Source of the DNA: Arenimonas sp. SCN 70-307
GTDB taxonomy: Bacteria; Pseudomonadota; Gammaproteobacteria; Xanthomonadales; Xanthomonadaceae
Length of the DNA stretch: 48,981 nt
Assembly: GCF_001724815.1 (NCBI RefSeq)
Contig: NZ_MEDO01000022.1
Span: 1 to 48,981 of the forward strand
Direction of reading: 5' to 3'
Each line of letters opens with the position of its first letter. Positions within the stretch are counted from its first letter, which is position 1. The notes below the pieces were generated by a model. The model was given only the letters and a program-made list of their open reading frames with translations, was not told the DNA's origin and searched no databases. Below are positions 28,394 to 38,941 of this stretch, piece after piece. Position numbers and translations under genes: made by a program.

Positions 28394-28437
28394 TTCCCCT
28401 TGCGCGCCGGCGTGCTTGCCGGCGGAGCCGCTTTCCG

Positions 28438-29007
28438 TCAGGCCCCGGGCGCGGCCAGCGCCGCCTTCACGGCGGCCAGGAAGGCCGGGTCGGGCTTGGC
28501 GCCCAGCGTCTCGGTGCGTGCGAGCACGCGGCCCTCGCGATCGAGCAGCACCAGGGCCGAGGTGTGGTTGAACTCGCCGTCGGCCAGCGGCCGGTAGCGG
28601 ATGCCCAGCACGGCGGCCAGGCGGCGGACGCCCGGGGCCTCGGTGCGGGCCAGGGTCCAGCGGTCGGCGGGCAGGCGGCGCTTGTCGAACACCGACTTGA
28701 GCGCGGCCGGATCATCGCGGTCCGGGTCGAGGCTGACCAGCAGCACGTGCAGGCGCGCGCGCTCTTCGGGGGCGAGCGCGTGTTCGACGCCCTTGGCGCT
28801 GTCGACGATCAGCGGGCAGACGTAGCGGCAGGAGGTGTAGAACATCGCCACCAGGCGCACCTCGCCGCGGCCCTCGGCGAGGGCGAAATCGCGGCCGGCC
28901 TGGTCGGTGTAGGTGTCGGCCAGGCGGTAGATCGACTCGCCCGGCAGCTCCGAAGCGGCGGCGGGCAGGGCGAGCAGCAGGGCCAGCAGCAGGTGCCAGG
29001 CTTTCAT
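28438..29007 (-). CDS. SCO1/SenC-type copper/redox protein
   Basis: 189 residues with a signal peptide (KAWHLLLALLLALPAAASE). The thioredoxin fold carries CRYVC (Cys60, Cys64) and the distal His148 (FNHTS), the three Cu-binding residues of SCO proteins. It overlaps the nirV-like gene by 4 nt and follows nirK, so it may deliver copper to NirK rather than (or besides) an oxidase. The loading target is inferred from linkage only. Confidence 0.9.
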   Translation of the reverse strand: MKAWHLLLALLLALPAAASELPGESIYRLADTYTDQAGRDFALAEGRGEVRLVAMFYTSCRYVCPLIVDSAKGVEHALAPEERARLHVLLVSLDPDRDDPAALKSVFDKRRLPADRWTLARTEAPGVRRLAAVLGIRYRPLADGEFNHTSALVLLDREGRVLARTETLGAKPDPAFLAAVKAALAAPGA

Positions 29008-29786
29008 CGGGGGGCTCCGGCCGGGTCGCGCGCGCAGCGCAGCCCGAGGTTGGCGGTGGTGTCGTTGCCCTCGAGCGCCGAGAGCATGGCCACGCGCATC
29101 ATCACCGCGTAGTTCTCGCGGTCGTCCATCGACAGGGCGCCGGCGCCGCAGAAGCGCAGCCTGTCGGGGTCGCCCTGCTCGCGGTTGTCGGCCGAGACCA
29201 GCATGGCGGCGTAATCGTCCACCCATTCCCAGACCAGGCCGTGCAGGTCCCTGACGCCGTTGACGTCGGCCGGGCCCTGGCCCACCGCCGGCAGCGGCTG
29301 GTTGGAGGGGCGCGAGTACCAGGCCAGGATGCGCTCGCGCCAGGCGGGGTCCTGGCGGGCGTCGGCGCGGGTTTCGTCGGCCGCGGCGGCGAACTCCCAC
29401 TCCGACCAAGTCGGCAGGCGGCCGCCCTGGGCTTCGCAGTAGGCCTGGGCCGCGAACCAGCTGACGTGGGTCACCGGCTGGTCGGCGCCGGCCTGGCCCA
29501 GGTCGAGCGGGCCGGCCCAGTGCTGCAGGTAGCGCTGCTCGGCGAACAGCGGCGCGACCTGGTCGCGCCGCCATTCCGGGTGCTCGCGCACGAAGGCCAG
29601 GAACTGGCCGTTGCTGACCGGCGTGCGCTGCAGCTCGAACGGCGCCACCTTCACCACGCCGCCGGTGTCCTCGTACTTGAGCACCGAGCGGAATTCGCCG
29701 CCCGGCAGCCGGGCCCAGCCGGCGTCCCCGGCGGCGAGGCCGGCGACGGGCAGCAGGGCCAGCAGCAGGGCGGCCGCGGCGCGCAT
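29004..29786 (-). CDS. nirV: NirV-type formylglycine-generating-enzyme-related protein
   Basis: 260 residues, exported (signal AAAALLLALLPVAGLAA). SUMF1/FGE-sulfatase fold: PFELQRTPVSNGQFLAFV, PVTHVSWFAAQAYCEAQGGRLPTWSEWE, GLVWEWVDDY and NLGLRCARD. The NirV family sits directly downstream of nirK in several denitrifiers; its reaction is unknown. The paired active-site cysteines of true formylglycine-generating enzymes are not evident, so aldehyde formation is unlikely. It starts 1 nt after the nirK stop. Confidence 0.85.
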   Translation of the reverse strand: MRAAAALLLALLPVAGLAAGDAGWARLPGGEFRSVLKYEDTGGVVKVAPFELQRTPVSNGQFLAFVREHPEWRRDQVAPLFAEQRYLQHWAGPLDLGQAGADQPVTHVSWFAAQAYCEAQGGRLPTWSEWEFAAAADETRADARQDPAWRERILAWYSRPSNQPLPAVGQGPADVNGVRDLHGLVWEWVDDYAAMLVSADNREQGDPDRLRFCGAGALSMDDRENYAVMMRVAMLSALEGNDTTANLGLRCARDPAGAPR

Positions 29787-29787
29787 C

Positions 29788-31320
29788 TCAGTGCGCCGCG
29801 CCTTCGCCGCGCTCGGTGGTGGCCCGCACCTTGGCCACTTCCTCCTTGCTCACGCGGCCACCCGGGTTGCCCCAGCTGTTGAGCGTGTAGGTGAGGATGT
29901 TGGCCACCTCGTCGTCGGTGAGCTGGCTCATCGGCGGCATCACCGAGTTGTAGTCCTGGCCGTTGACCTTGATCGGGCCGGCCAGGCCGTTGAGCACGAT
30001 GGCGGCCAGCTCGGCGTGCGAGCGGGTCATCCAGTCGGACTCGGCCAGCGGCGGGAACACGCCCGGCATGCCGGCGCCCTCGATGCCGTGGCAGGTCGAG
30101 CAGGTGCCGGCAAACAGCGCCTTGCCGGCGGCGACCTGGTCTTCCAGCGTCAGCGTGCCCGAGGCGGCGGCCGCGGCGGCGGTGGCCACCGGCTGCATGC
30201 TGGCGGCCTTGTCGCCCAGGTAGACATGGTCGACTTCCTTGCCCGAGTAGATCGACTTGTCCTCCTCGCCGTCGACCTGGAGGATGCCGAGGGCGCCCTT
30301 GTTGAAGGCGCGGAAGATCGAGTGGTCGACCAGCACGTAGCTGCCCGGCACCTCGAGGTGGAAGTCGGCGATCATGGCGCCGCCGGCCGGGATCAGCGTG
30401 GTCTGCACGTTCTCCTGGTAGCGGGTGCCGCCTTCGTACCAGACCTTGTCGAAGATCTCGCCGATCACGTGGAAGCTCGACACCAGGTTCGGGCCGCCGT
30501 TGCCCACGTACAGGCGCACGTTCTCGCCGACGCTGGCCTTGAGCGCGCCGTCGCCGGTGAGCGCGGTCTCCGAGCCGTTGAACAGCACGTAGGTGGCGTT
30601 CTCGTCGATCGCCCGCTGCATGTCGAAGGGCGCATAGCCCTTCTCGCGGTACTTGGTGGTGGTGTAGAAGTCGCCCTGCATCACGTAGAACTCCTTGTCC
30701 ACCGGCGGCATGCCCTCGGGCGGCTCGACCAGGATCAGGCCGTACATGCCGTTGGCCACGTGCATGCCCACCGGCGCGGTGGCGCAGTGGTAGACGTAGA
30801 GGCCGGCGTTGAGCGCCTTGAAGGTGAACTGCGAGCCGTGGCCCGGCGCCGTGAACGTCGAGCTGGCGCCGCCACCGGGGCCGGTGACGCCGTGCAGGTC
30901 GATGTTGTGCGGCATCTTCGAGTCGGGGTGGTTGTGCAGGTGGAACTCCACCGTGTCGCCCTGGCGCACGCGGATGAAGCTGCCGGGCACGGTGCCGCCG
31001 AAGGTCCAGAAGGTATAGGTGACGCCCTCGGCGATCTCCATGTCCACTTCGCGCACTTCCAGCGTGACCTTCACCTTGGCCGGGTAGTCGCGGTTGGTCG
31101 GCGGCGGCACGTGCGGCGGCGCGGTCAGCACGGCCTCGATCATCTCGCCCTGGGGCGGGCCGAAGTCGCCCTTGCGCGAGCCGCCGGTGTCGGCGGCGCC
31201 TGCGGCACGCTTGGCCGCCACCGCTTCGTGGGCGTCGAGGTTGGCATTGGGGTTGTCGCGGCAGCCGGCGAGGGCCAGGGCGGCGGCGATGGAAACGGCG
31301 AGCAACAACGGGCGCTTCAT
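29788..31320 (-). CDS. nirK: Copper nitrite reductase, class II, with C-terminal cytochrome c
   Basis: 510 residues; reduces nitrite to NO. A lipobox (LAGC, Cys20) suggests a membrane-anchored lipoprotein like Neisseria AniA. Type 1 Cu ligands are His138, Cys179, His187 and Met192. Type 2 Cu ligands are His143, His178 and His333, with catalytic Asp141 and His284. The short [13 protein letters not shown] spacing marks class II. After an Ala-rich linker (about 378-388) a cytochrome c domain follows with CSTCH (407-411) and VMPPMS supplying the axial Met. The start at 31320 gives the lipoprotein signal; the extension to 31371 lacks a signal character. First gene of nirK-nirV-sco, preceded by an Anr-type box. 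Confidence 0.96.
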   Translation of the reverse strand: MKRPLLLAVSIAAALALAGCRDNPNANLDAHEAVAAKRAAGAADTGGSRKGDFGPPQGEMIEAVLTAPPHVPPPTNRDYPAKVKVTLEVREVDMEIAEGVTYTFWTFGGTVPGSFIRVRQGDTVEFHLHNHPDSKMPHNIDLHGVTGPGGGASSTFTAPGHGSQFTFKALNAGLYVYHCATAPVGMHVANGMYGLILVEPPEGMPPVDKEFYVMQGDFYTTTKYREKGYAPFDMQRAIDENATYVLFNGSETALTGDGALKASVGENVRLYVGNGGPNLVSSFHVIGEIFDKVWYEGGTRYQENVQTTLIPAGGAMIADFHLEVPGSYVLVDHSIFRAFNKGALGILQVDGEEDKSIYSGKEVDHVYLGDKAASMQPVATAAAAAASGTLTLEDQVAAGKALFAGTCSTCHGIEGAGMPGVFPPLAESDWMTRSHAELAAIVLNGLAGPIKVNGQDYNSVMPPMSQLTDDEVANILTYTLNSWGNPGGRVSKEEVAKVRATTERGEGAAH

Positions 31321-31363
31321 GATCAGGTCTCCGGGCTGGAAGTTGCGATGCAACCTTGGTGAC

Positions 31364-31405
31364 AGCTTCATGCGACGGCGCGCATTCGTCCCTGATGCAC
31401 GTCAA
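31364..31405 (-). promoter_or_regulatory. Anr/Dnr-box promoter of nirK
   Basis: CTGATGCACGTCAA (31392-31405) has one mismatch to the TTGAY-N4-RTCAA pattern. A -10-like hexamer GAAGCT (31364-31369, minus strand) lies at the same 22-nt distance as in the cco promoter. The box is 71 nt upstream of the nirK ATG. Confidence 0.72.
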
Positions 31406-31476
31406 GCGGGGTCGTGCCCGTGTAGTCTGCCTCCCTCCCCGGGCAATGTGAAGCCCGCGAGAAATTCGCAGCCGCC

Positions 31477-31518
31477 TTGACGTGGCTCAGGGCGCCGTGC
31501 GCGGCCCCCGCGCAGGCT
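31477..31518 (+). promoter_or_regulatory. Degenerate Anr-type box upstream of the outer-membrane barrel gene
   Basis: TTGACGTGGCTCAG (31477-31490) keeps the left half site and a weak right half. CAGGCT (31513-31518) lies 22 nt downstream, matching the spacing seen elsewhere in the window. It is the least certain member of the set. Confidence 0.45.
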
Positions 31519-31556
31519 GCGCGCGACCCGATCCGGGCCTTGCTTGGAATCCCACC

Positions 31557-32750
31557 ATGAAACCCAGGAACTGCCTTGCACTGGCACTGGCACTGGCCCT
31601 GGCGCTGCAGCCGGCCGTCGCGGCGGCCGAGGGCTGGAGCGCGAGCCTGCGCTACCGCCACGAAGCCGTTTCGGACGATGCCTTCACGCGCGACGCCTCC
31701 GCCGACACCCTTCGCCTGCGCCTGGGCTACGCCCACGATTTCGCGCACGGCTGGAGCGCCGGCGCCGAACTGGAGGCCGTGGCCGCAGCCGATTCACATT
31801 TCAACTCCACCGCCAACGGCCGCGTGGCTTTCCCGGTGGTCGCCGACCCCGGCTCGTTCGAGCTCAACCAGGCCTGGCTGCGCTGGCGCGGCGAGCACGG
31901 CGGGGCCACGTTCGGCCGCCAGCGGATCGTGCTCGACAACCAGCGCTTCGTCGGCAACGTCGGCTGGCGCCAGAACGAACAGACCTACGACGCGCTGTCG
32001 GCCGACGCCACCCTGCGCGACGGGCTCGTGCTGCGTTACGCCTGGCTCGACCGCGTGCACCGGGTGTTTTCCGACGAGGCAATCGACCCGCTGGCGCGCG
32101 AGCGCGACGTCAACGCCCATCTGGCCAACCTGGCCTGGACCGGCGCGGCCGGTTCCCTGGTCGGCTACGGCTATTGGCTCGACGACCAGGACCTCGCCAC
32201 CGGCTCGACCCGCACCCTGGGCCTGCGCTACACGGGCCAGCGTGCGCTTGGTAAGGCCAGCGCGGGCTGGACGCTGGAATACGCCAAGCAGCGCGACTAC
32301 GCCGGCAACCCACTGCGGGTGGACGCCGACTACGTGCTGTTCGAACCTTCGCTCACCGCCGGTGGGCTGACCTGGAAGCTGGGCTTCGAGCGCCTGGGCG
32401 GCGGCGGTAGCGCGGCCTTCCAGACGCCGCTGGCGACCCTGCATGCCTTCAACGGCTGGGCCGACAAGTTCCTGGTGACCCCGGCCAATGGCCTGGACGA
32501 CCGCTACGCCTCGGCCGCGGGCAAGTTCGGCAGCGGCCGGCTCGACGGCAAGCTGGGGTGGACGCTGGCCTTCCACGACTACCAAGCCGACCTCGGCAGC
32601 GCCGACTACGGCCGGGAGTGGAACGCCTCGCTGTCCTTCCCGCTGCCAGCGGGCTTCTCGGGCCTGTTGAAACTGGCCGACTACCGCAGCGACGGATTCG
32701 CCCGCGACACCCGCAAGCTCTGGCTGCAGGTCGAGCGCAGCTGGCCCTGA
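31557..32750 (+). CDS. Outer-membrane beta-barrel protein (alginate-export/porin-like)
   Basis: 397 residues. Signal peptide MKPRNCLALALALALALQPAVAAA, then alternating amphipathic strands through to a C-terminal aromatic-proline end (VERSWP). Recognisable family-like stretches are FELNQAWLRWRG, FGRQRIVLDNQRFVGNVGWRQNEQ and LRYTGQ. These fit 'alginate export'-type barrels that are often annotated generically. The substrate cannot be inferred. It is divergent from nirK and convergent with nirS; a role in nitrite, nitrate or copper passage is speculative. Confidence 0.8.
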   Translation: MKPRNCLALALALALALQPAVAAAEGWSASLRYRHEAVSDDAFTRDASADTLRLRLGYAHDFAHGWSAGAELEAVAAADSHFNSTANGRVAFPVVADPGSFELNQAWLRWRGEHGGATFGRQRIVLDNQRFVGNVGWRQNEQTYDALSADATLRDGLVLRYAWLDRVHRVFSDEAIDPLARERDVNAHLANLAWTGAAGSLVGYGYWLDDQDLATGSTRTLGLRYTGQRALGKASAGWTLEYAKQRDYAGNPLRVDADYVLFEPSLTAGGLTWKLGFERLGGGGSAAFQTPLATLHAFNGWADKFLVTPANGLDDRYASAAGKFGSGRLDGKLGWTLAFHDYQADLGSADYGREWNASLSFPLPAGFSGLLKLADYRSDGFARDTRKLWLQVERSWP

Positions 32751-32770
32751 GCTTGGGGGGTAATTATGTG

Positions 32771-32816
32771 GGAGGGCCTTCAGGCCCGATTTTCCGGTCG
32801 GGCCCGAAGGCCCTCC
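32771..32816. repeat. REP-like imperfect palindrome between barrel gene and nirS
   Basis: The outer stem GGAGGGCCTTC / GAAGGCCCTCC (32771-32781 and 32806-32816, 11 bp) encloses an inner stem GGCCCGA / TCGGGCC (32783-32789 and 32798-32804). The size and GC content resemble intergenic REP elements of Xanthomonadales and Pseudomonas. Copy number cannot be judged here, as there is only one in this window. Confidence 0.6.
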
Positions 32817-32819
32817 AAC

Positions 32820-32849
32820 AAAAGGGCCCCGCGGATGCGGGGCCCTTTT
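32820..32849. terminator. Bidirectional terminator between the barrel gene and nirS
   Basis: A 13-bp stem (AAAAGGGCCCCGC / GCGGGGCCCTTTT) with loop GGAT has A- and T-runs on both sides, so it can stop transcription from both converging genes. Confidence 0.88.
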
Positions 32850-32869
32850 CGTTGCGCCGGTCGCGGCCG

Positions 32870-34996
<2,127 letters not shown>

Positions 34997-35031
34997 TTAC
35001 GCGTCATCGGCGGTGGCCCGCCGTCGGGTGA

Positions 35032-35073
35032 AGCTTGTTCCCGGCCCCGAGGGGCGCCCCTGACCTGCATCAA
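35032..35073 (-). promoter_or_regulatory. Anr/Dnr-box promoter of nirS
   Basis: CTGACCTGCATCAA (35060-35073), read on the minus strand as TTGAT-N4-GTCAG, is followed after 22 nt by CAAGCT (35032-35037, minus strand). It is 84 nt upstream of the nirS ATG. It lies 36 bp from the oppositely directed box of the TonB receptor gene. Confidence 0.72.
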
Positions 35074-35109
35074 GCGAAGCGAGGATTGCGTGCATCCGCG
35101 GCGCTGCGA

Positions 35110-35152
35110 TTGACCAGCGTCAAATCGCCCGCGCCACGGGCTCAAGTACGGT
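35110..35152 (+). promoter_or_regulatory. Anr/FNR-box promoter of the TonB receptor gene
   Basis: The perfect palindrome TTGACCAGCGTCAA (35110-35123) is followed by TACGGT (35147-35152) after 23 nt, one nucleotide more than at the other promoters. The box is 54 nt upstream of the ATG. Confidence 0.75.
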
Positions 35153-35177
35153 GCGCGCATCAATCCAGGAACCGGAC

Positions 35178-37373
35178 ATGACACTCATTCCCATTTACCT
35201 CGCGCTCGCCGCCGTGGGGGCTTCGGCCGGAACCGAAGGCGACACGCTGCGAACGCTCGATGCCGTGGTGGTCGTCGGCAGCCGCAGCGCGGAACCGCTC
35301 AGGCAGGTGGTCGGCGCGGTGAGTCGCGTCGACCGCGAAGCCATGGACCGGCGCGGCGTGCAGGGCATCGAAGACCTGGCGCGCCTGCTGCCGGGCGTGG
35401 ACGTGGGCACCGACGCCAATCGCTTCGGCGCGCAGGGCTTCAACCTGCGCGGCCTGGATGGCAACCGCGTGGGCATCAAGCTCGACGGCGTGCCCCTGCC
35501 CGATGGCTTCGGCGTGGGCCAGTTCGCGCTGGCCGGGCGCGACCTGGTCGAACTGGGCATCGTCGATCGCGTCGAAGTGCTGCGCGGCCCGGCCTCGACG
35601 CTGCACGGCAGCAAGGCCCTGGCCGGCGTGGTGGCCTACTGGACGCCGGACCCGGCCGAGGCCGACTGGCAGGGCGACGAACGCCTGCAGGGCCAGGCCC
35701 GCGCCGGCCTGGGCAGCCGCGACGACGCGCGCTGGCTGTCGGGGCGCCTGCTGGCGCGCGGCGGCGACGGCCGCCTGTCGGGGCTGGTGTCGTTGGGCCG
35801 CCGCGAAGGCAATGAAATGAAGAATGGCGCGCAGGACCCCGCCCACTTCGCCAACCCGGCCGATTACCGCAACGACAGCGCCCTGCTGCGCCTGTCGCTC
35901 GACGCCGGCAGTGCCGGCCAGTGGAGCGCCATCGTCGAGCGGGGCGAAGGCCGTCGCGAGACCGACGTGCAGTCGCAGTTGTTCGGCCCGGGCCGCTTCG
36001 CCACCACCTATGCGCTGTTCGGCGACGATCGCTACGAGCGCACCCGCGCCAGCCTCGGCGCCGAGTGGGCCAGCGTGGGCGCACTGGGCCCGGTGCGGCT
36101 GCTGGCCTGGCGCCAGGAAAGCGCCACCGACCAGTACAGCGAGCAGTTCCGCCTGCCCGACCGCGCCACGCCCTTCCAGTCGCTGCGCACGCGTCGCTTC
36201 CTGTTCGAGCAGGACAGCACGGGCCTGGAGCTCAATGGCCAGTGGCGCGGCGAATTCCTGGGCGCCGGGCACTGGCAGGTGTTCGGCGTGGACTTCGCCA
36301 GGCACGAGTACCGCGGCTTCCGCGACGGCCTGGAGACCAACCTCGCCACCGGCGCCACCAGCAACGTGATCCTGGGCGAGGTGCTGCCGCTGCGCGACTT
36401 CCCCAACACCCGCGCCGACGAGCTGGGTCTGTTCTGGCAGGACGAAATCCGCTTCGGCGGGTCCTGGGCGCTGGTGCCCGGCCTGCGCTGGGAGAGCTAC
36501 CGCCTGCGGGCGCGACCCGATGCGCTGTGGACCGCCGACAACCCCGGCGTGGCGCCGGTGTCGCTCGACAGCGAGCAGTTCACGCCCAAGCTGGGCCTGC
36601 GCTGGACCAGCGGCCGGCTGGGCCTGTACGCGCAGTACGCGCGCGGCTTCCGGGCGCCGCCCTTCGGCGACGTCAACATCGGCCTGAACCTGCCCACGTT
36701 CAACTACGTCGCGCTGCCCAACCCGGACCTCAAGCCCGAGCGCAGCGCCGGCCTGGAGCTGGGCATGCGCTGGAACGGCGAGCACGTCAAGGGCACGCTG
36801 GCGGTGTACGACAACCGCTACCGCGACCTGATCGAGTCGCGCGCCAACCGCGGGCTCAATTCGAGCGGCCAGCTGGTGTTCCAGTCCATCAACCGGGATC
36901 GTGCGCGCATCCGCGGCGTCGAGCTCGAGGGGCGCTGGTGGCTGGCTTCGCTGTCGGAGCGGGCCGAGGGCTGGTACCTCGACGGCGTGGCCTCCTGGGC
37001 GCGCGGCGAGGACACCTCGCGCGACCTGCCGCTGAACTCGGTGCCGCCGGCGCGCGCCAGCCTGGCGGCGGGCTTCGAGTCGGCCGACGGGCGCTGGGGC
37101 AGCGAGCTGCGCCTGACCGGCGTGCGCGCCGTCACCCGCGCCGACCAGTCGGCGGGCGCGCTGTTCCTGCCGCCGGGCTATTCGCAGTGGGACCTGCACG
37201 CCTGGGCCAGCCTGCGCGAGAACCTGCGCCTGAACCTCTCGGTGTTCAACCTCGGCGACCGCACCGCCTGGGACTGGTCGGCGCTGCGCGGCGTGCCTGC
37301 CAACGCCAGCAATATCGCCTTCTATTCGCGCCCGGCGCGCGGCGCGAGCCTGGGCGTCACGCTGGATTTCTGA
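35178..37373 (+). CDS. TonB-dependent receptor, haem/haemoprotein type
   Basis: 731 residues. A short signal peptide is followed by a TonB-box region (LDAVVVVGSR), a plug domain (VQGIEDLARLLPGVDVG, then VLRGPASTLHGSKALAG) and a 22-strand barrel. The barrel ends with the usual terminal Phe (GVTLDF). YARGFRAPPF (FRAP box) and ALPNPDLKPERS (NPxL box) are the two motifs typical of haem and haemoglobin receptors. An FRAP/NPxL histidine ligand is not obvious, so haem as ligand is likely but not proven. Low-oxygen induction through its Anr box would couple haem supply to cytochrome synthesis. Confidence 0.87.
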   Translation: MTLIPIYLALAAVGASAGTEGDTLRTLDAVVVVGSRSAEPLRQVVGAVSRVDREAMDRRGVQGIEDLARLLPGVDVGTDANRFGAQGFNLRGLDGNRVGIKLDGVPLPDGFGVGQFALAGRDLVELGIVDRVEVLRGPASTLHGSKALAGVVAYWTPDPAEADWQGDERLQGQARAGLGSRDDARWLSGRLLARGGDGRLSGLVSLGRREGNEMKNGAQDPAHFANPADYRNDSALLRLSLDAGSAGQWSAIVERGEGRRETDVQSQLFGPGRFATTYALFGDDRYERTRASLGAEWASVGALGPVRLLAWRQESATDQYSEQFRLPDRATPFQSLRTRRFLFEQDSTGLELNGQWRGEFLGAGHWQVFGVDFARHEYRGFRDGLETNLATGATSNVILGEVLPLRDFPNTRADELGLFWQDEIRFGGSWALVPGLRWESYRLRARPDALWTADNPGVAPVSLDSEQFTPKLGLRWTSGRLGLYAQYARGFRAPPFGDVNIGLNLPTFNYVALPNPDLKPERSAGLELGMRWNGEHVKGTLAVYDNRYRDLIESRANRGLNSSGQLVFQSINRDRARIRGVELEGRWWLASLSERAEGWYLDGVASWARGEDTSRDLPLNSVPPARASLAAGFESADGRWGSELRLTGVRAVTRADQSAGALFLPPGYSQWDLHAWASLRENLRLNLSVFNLGDRTAWDWSALRGVPANASNIAFYSRPARGASLGVTLDF

Positions 37374-37389
37374 GCCGCGCCGCGCCCGG

Positions 37390-37431
37390 TTGACTCAGGT
37401 CAGTGCGACCGGGGTCCCGCGCGGCTCCAAT
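37390..37431 (+). promoter_or_regulatory. Anr/FNR-box promoter of the chorismate mutase-ubiT gene
   Basis: TTGACTCAGGTCAG (37390-37403) is followed after 22 nt by TCCAAT (37426-37431), a fair -10 element. It is 65 nt upstream of the ATG, which itself follows GGGAGGAGG. Confidence 0.78.
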
Positions 37432-37468
37432 GGCCCCGGCGCCGATCCTGGCGCCGGGAGGAGGCACG

Positions 37469-38305
37469 ATGACCCAGCTTCCGCGGGCCGTGGCGCTGCT
37501 GCGCAAAGGCATTGATGGCCTGGATGACGCGATGCTCCTGCTGCTGGCCGGCCGGCGCCGGTTGGTGGGCGGGCTGTCGGCGGTCAAGCGCCGCCATGGC
37601 TTGCCGGCGGGCGATGCGGCCCGCGAGCAGGCGGTCCTCGCCCGCGGTGACCGGCTCGCCAGGCACCTGGGCCTGCCCCCGGCGCTGGTGCGCGGGCAGC
37701 TGGCGCTCCTTATCGAGGACGGCCGGCGCGTACAGGGGCTTGCCGCCACCGCAGCGGCGGGCGGCGATGGCACTGCTTCCGCCAACACACATCCGGGAGT
37801 GACGATGGGCCATTCGAACGCGGGCCGCTTGCTGCGCTGGTTCCCGCCGCCGCATCGCTGGGCGCCGCTGGTCGCGCGCGTGCCCGCCGCATGGCAGCGC
37901 GCCCTGCTCGAGCGCGTGGTCGCGCAACTGCTCTCAGGGCCGCTGCAGGACGGCGAGCTCGGATTCCTGTGCGGCCGTCGCATCGGCATCGAGGTTCGCG
38001 ACCTCGGCTTGCGCTGGGTGCTTGGCGTCGAGGAGGGACGACTGCGCGCGCTCGACGGCGAAGCCGAAGCGAGCGTCCGCGGCACGGCAACGGACCTGCT
38101 GCTGCTTGCGAGCCGGCTCGAGGACGCGGACACGCTGTTCTTCCAGCGCCGGCTCGAGCTCACGGGCGACACGGAGCTCGGGCTGACCGCGCGCAACCTG
38201 CTCGACCGGCTGCCCTGGGAGTCGATTCCGCTGGCCGCGCGCATCGCGCTCAATCGCGCCTCCCGCGCCGCGCGAGCCGCGCGGGAAGCGCATTGCACGG
38301 GCTGA
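37469..38305 (+). CDS. ubiT: Chorismate mutase (AroQ)-UbiT fusion protein
   Basis: 278 residues. Residues 1-90 are an AroQ chorismate mutase that aligns with the E. coli P-protein domain without gaps, offset by one. The catalytic residues Arg12, Arg29, Lys40, Asp49, Arg52, Glu53 and Gln89 are kept; Ser84 of E. coli is replaced by Gly85. Residues about 125-270 are an SCP2-type lipid-binding domain ([18 protein letters not shown], then [27 protein letters not shown]), which matches UbiT. UbiT works with UbiU and UbiV in oxygen-independent ubiquinone synthesis. The linker (about 92-115) is Ala/Gly-rich. The ATG follows a strong ribosome binding site. The gene is separated from ubiUV by fabAB but shares their box type. 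Confidence 0.88.
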   Translation: MTQLPRAVALLRKGIDGLDDAMLLLLAGRRRLVGGLSAVKRRHGLPAGDAAREQAVLARGDRLARHLGLPPALVRGQLALLIEDGRRVQGLAATAAAGGDGTASANTHPGVTMGHSNAGRLLRWFPPPHRWAPLVARVPAAWQRALLERVVAQLLSGPLQDGELGFLCGRRIGIEVRDLGLRWVLGVEEGRLRALDGEAEASVRGTATDLLLLASRLEDADTLFFQRRLELTGDTELGLTARNLLDRLPWESIPLAARIALNRASRAARAAREAHCTG

Positions 38306-38355
38306 AGATGCAACATACGCCGGGGAATCGACACGCCAGCGTACGGCGAAATCGC

Positions 38356-38397
38356 TTGATGCGCGTCACTCCATGACGCACATTGCGCGGCGAGACT
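38356..38397 (+). promoter_or_regulatory. Anr/FNR-box promoter of fabA-fabB
   Basis: TTGATGCGCGTCAC (38356-38369) has one mismatch to the consensus palindrome. GAGACT (38392-38397) follows after 22 nt. It is 54 nt upstream of the fabA ATG, the same as at the TonB receptor gene. Confidence 0.75.
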
Positions 38398-38423
38398 TCG
38401 CTTTTCCCAAGAGTTCCGCATCA

Positions 38424-38939
38424 ATGAACATCTCCCAGTCCTTCGACCGCGCGCAGCTGCTCGAGTGCGCCAGCGGCGCCATGTTCGGCCCCGGCGGCGC
38501 GCGCCTGCCCTCCGACCCGATGCTGATGTTCGACCGCATCACGCAGATCAGCGAGAACGGCGGCAAGCACGGCAAGGGTTTCATCCGCGCCGAGCTCGAC
38601 ATCCGTCCGGACCTCTGGTTCTTCGGCTGCCATTTCACCGACGATCCGGTCATGCCGGGTTGCCTCGGGCTGGATGCGATGTGGCAGCTGGCCGGCTTCT
38701 TCCTGCCGTGGCTGGGCGAGCCGGGCCGCGGCCGCGCGCTCGGCGTGGGCCAGGTGAAGTTCACCGGCCAGGTGCTGCCCAGCGCCACCCTGGTCACCTA
38801 TGAAATCGACATCCGCCGCGTGGTGCGCGGTCGGCTGAAGATGGTGATCGCCGACGGTCGCACGCTCGTGGACGGCCGCGAGATCTACACCGCCGAAGAG
38901 CTGCGCGTCGGCCTGTTCTCCTCCACCGAAGGCATGTAA
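38424..38939 (+). CDS. fabA: 3-hydroxydecanoyl-ACP dehydratase/isomerase FabA
   Basis: 171 residues, a hot-dog fold dehydratase that also isomerises trans-2- to cis-3-decenoyl-ACP, the branch step to unsaturated fatty acids without oxygen. Active-site His70 ([12 protein letters not shown]) and Asp84 (GCLGLD) sit at the same positions as in E. coli. The start at 38424 gives the family length; an upstream ATG at 38373 would run through the leader. fabB follows 2 nt after the stop. Confidence 0.96.
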   Translation: MNISQSFDRAQLLECASGAMFGPGGARLPSDPMLMFDRITQISENGGKHGKGFIRAELDIRPDLWFFGCHFTDDPVMPGCLGLDAMWQLAGFFLPWLGEPGRGRALGVGQVKFTGQVLPSATLVTYEIDIRRVVRGRLKMVIADGRTLVDGREIYTAEELRVGLFSSTEGM

Positions 38940-38941
38940 GC

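Noticed and set aside
38373-38423. Earlier ATG for fabA at 38373
   Set aside because: It adds a leader ([17 protein letters not shown]) not found in FabA and runs across the predicted -10 at 38392-38397; the start at 38424 matches the E. coli length and residue numbering.
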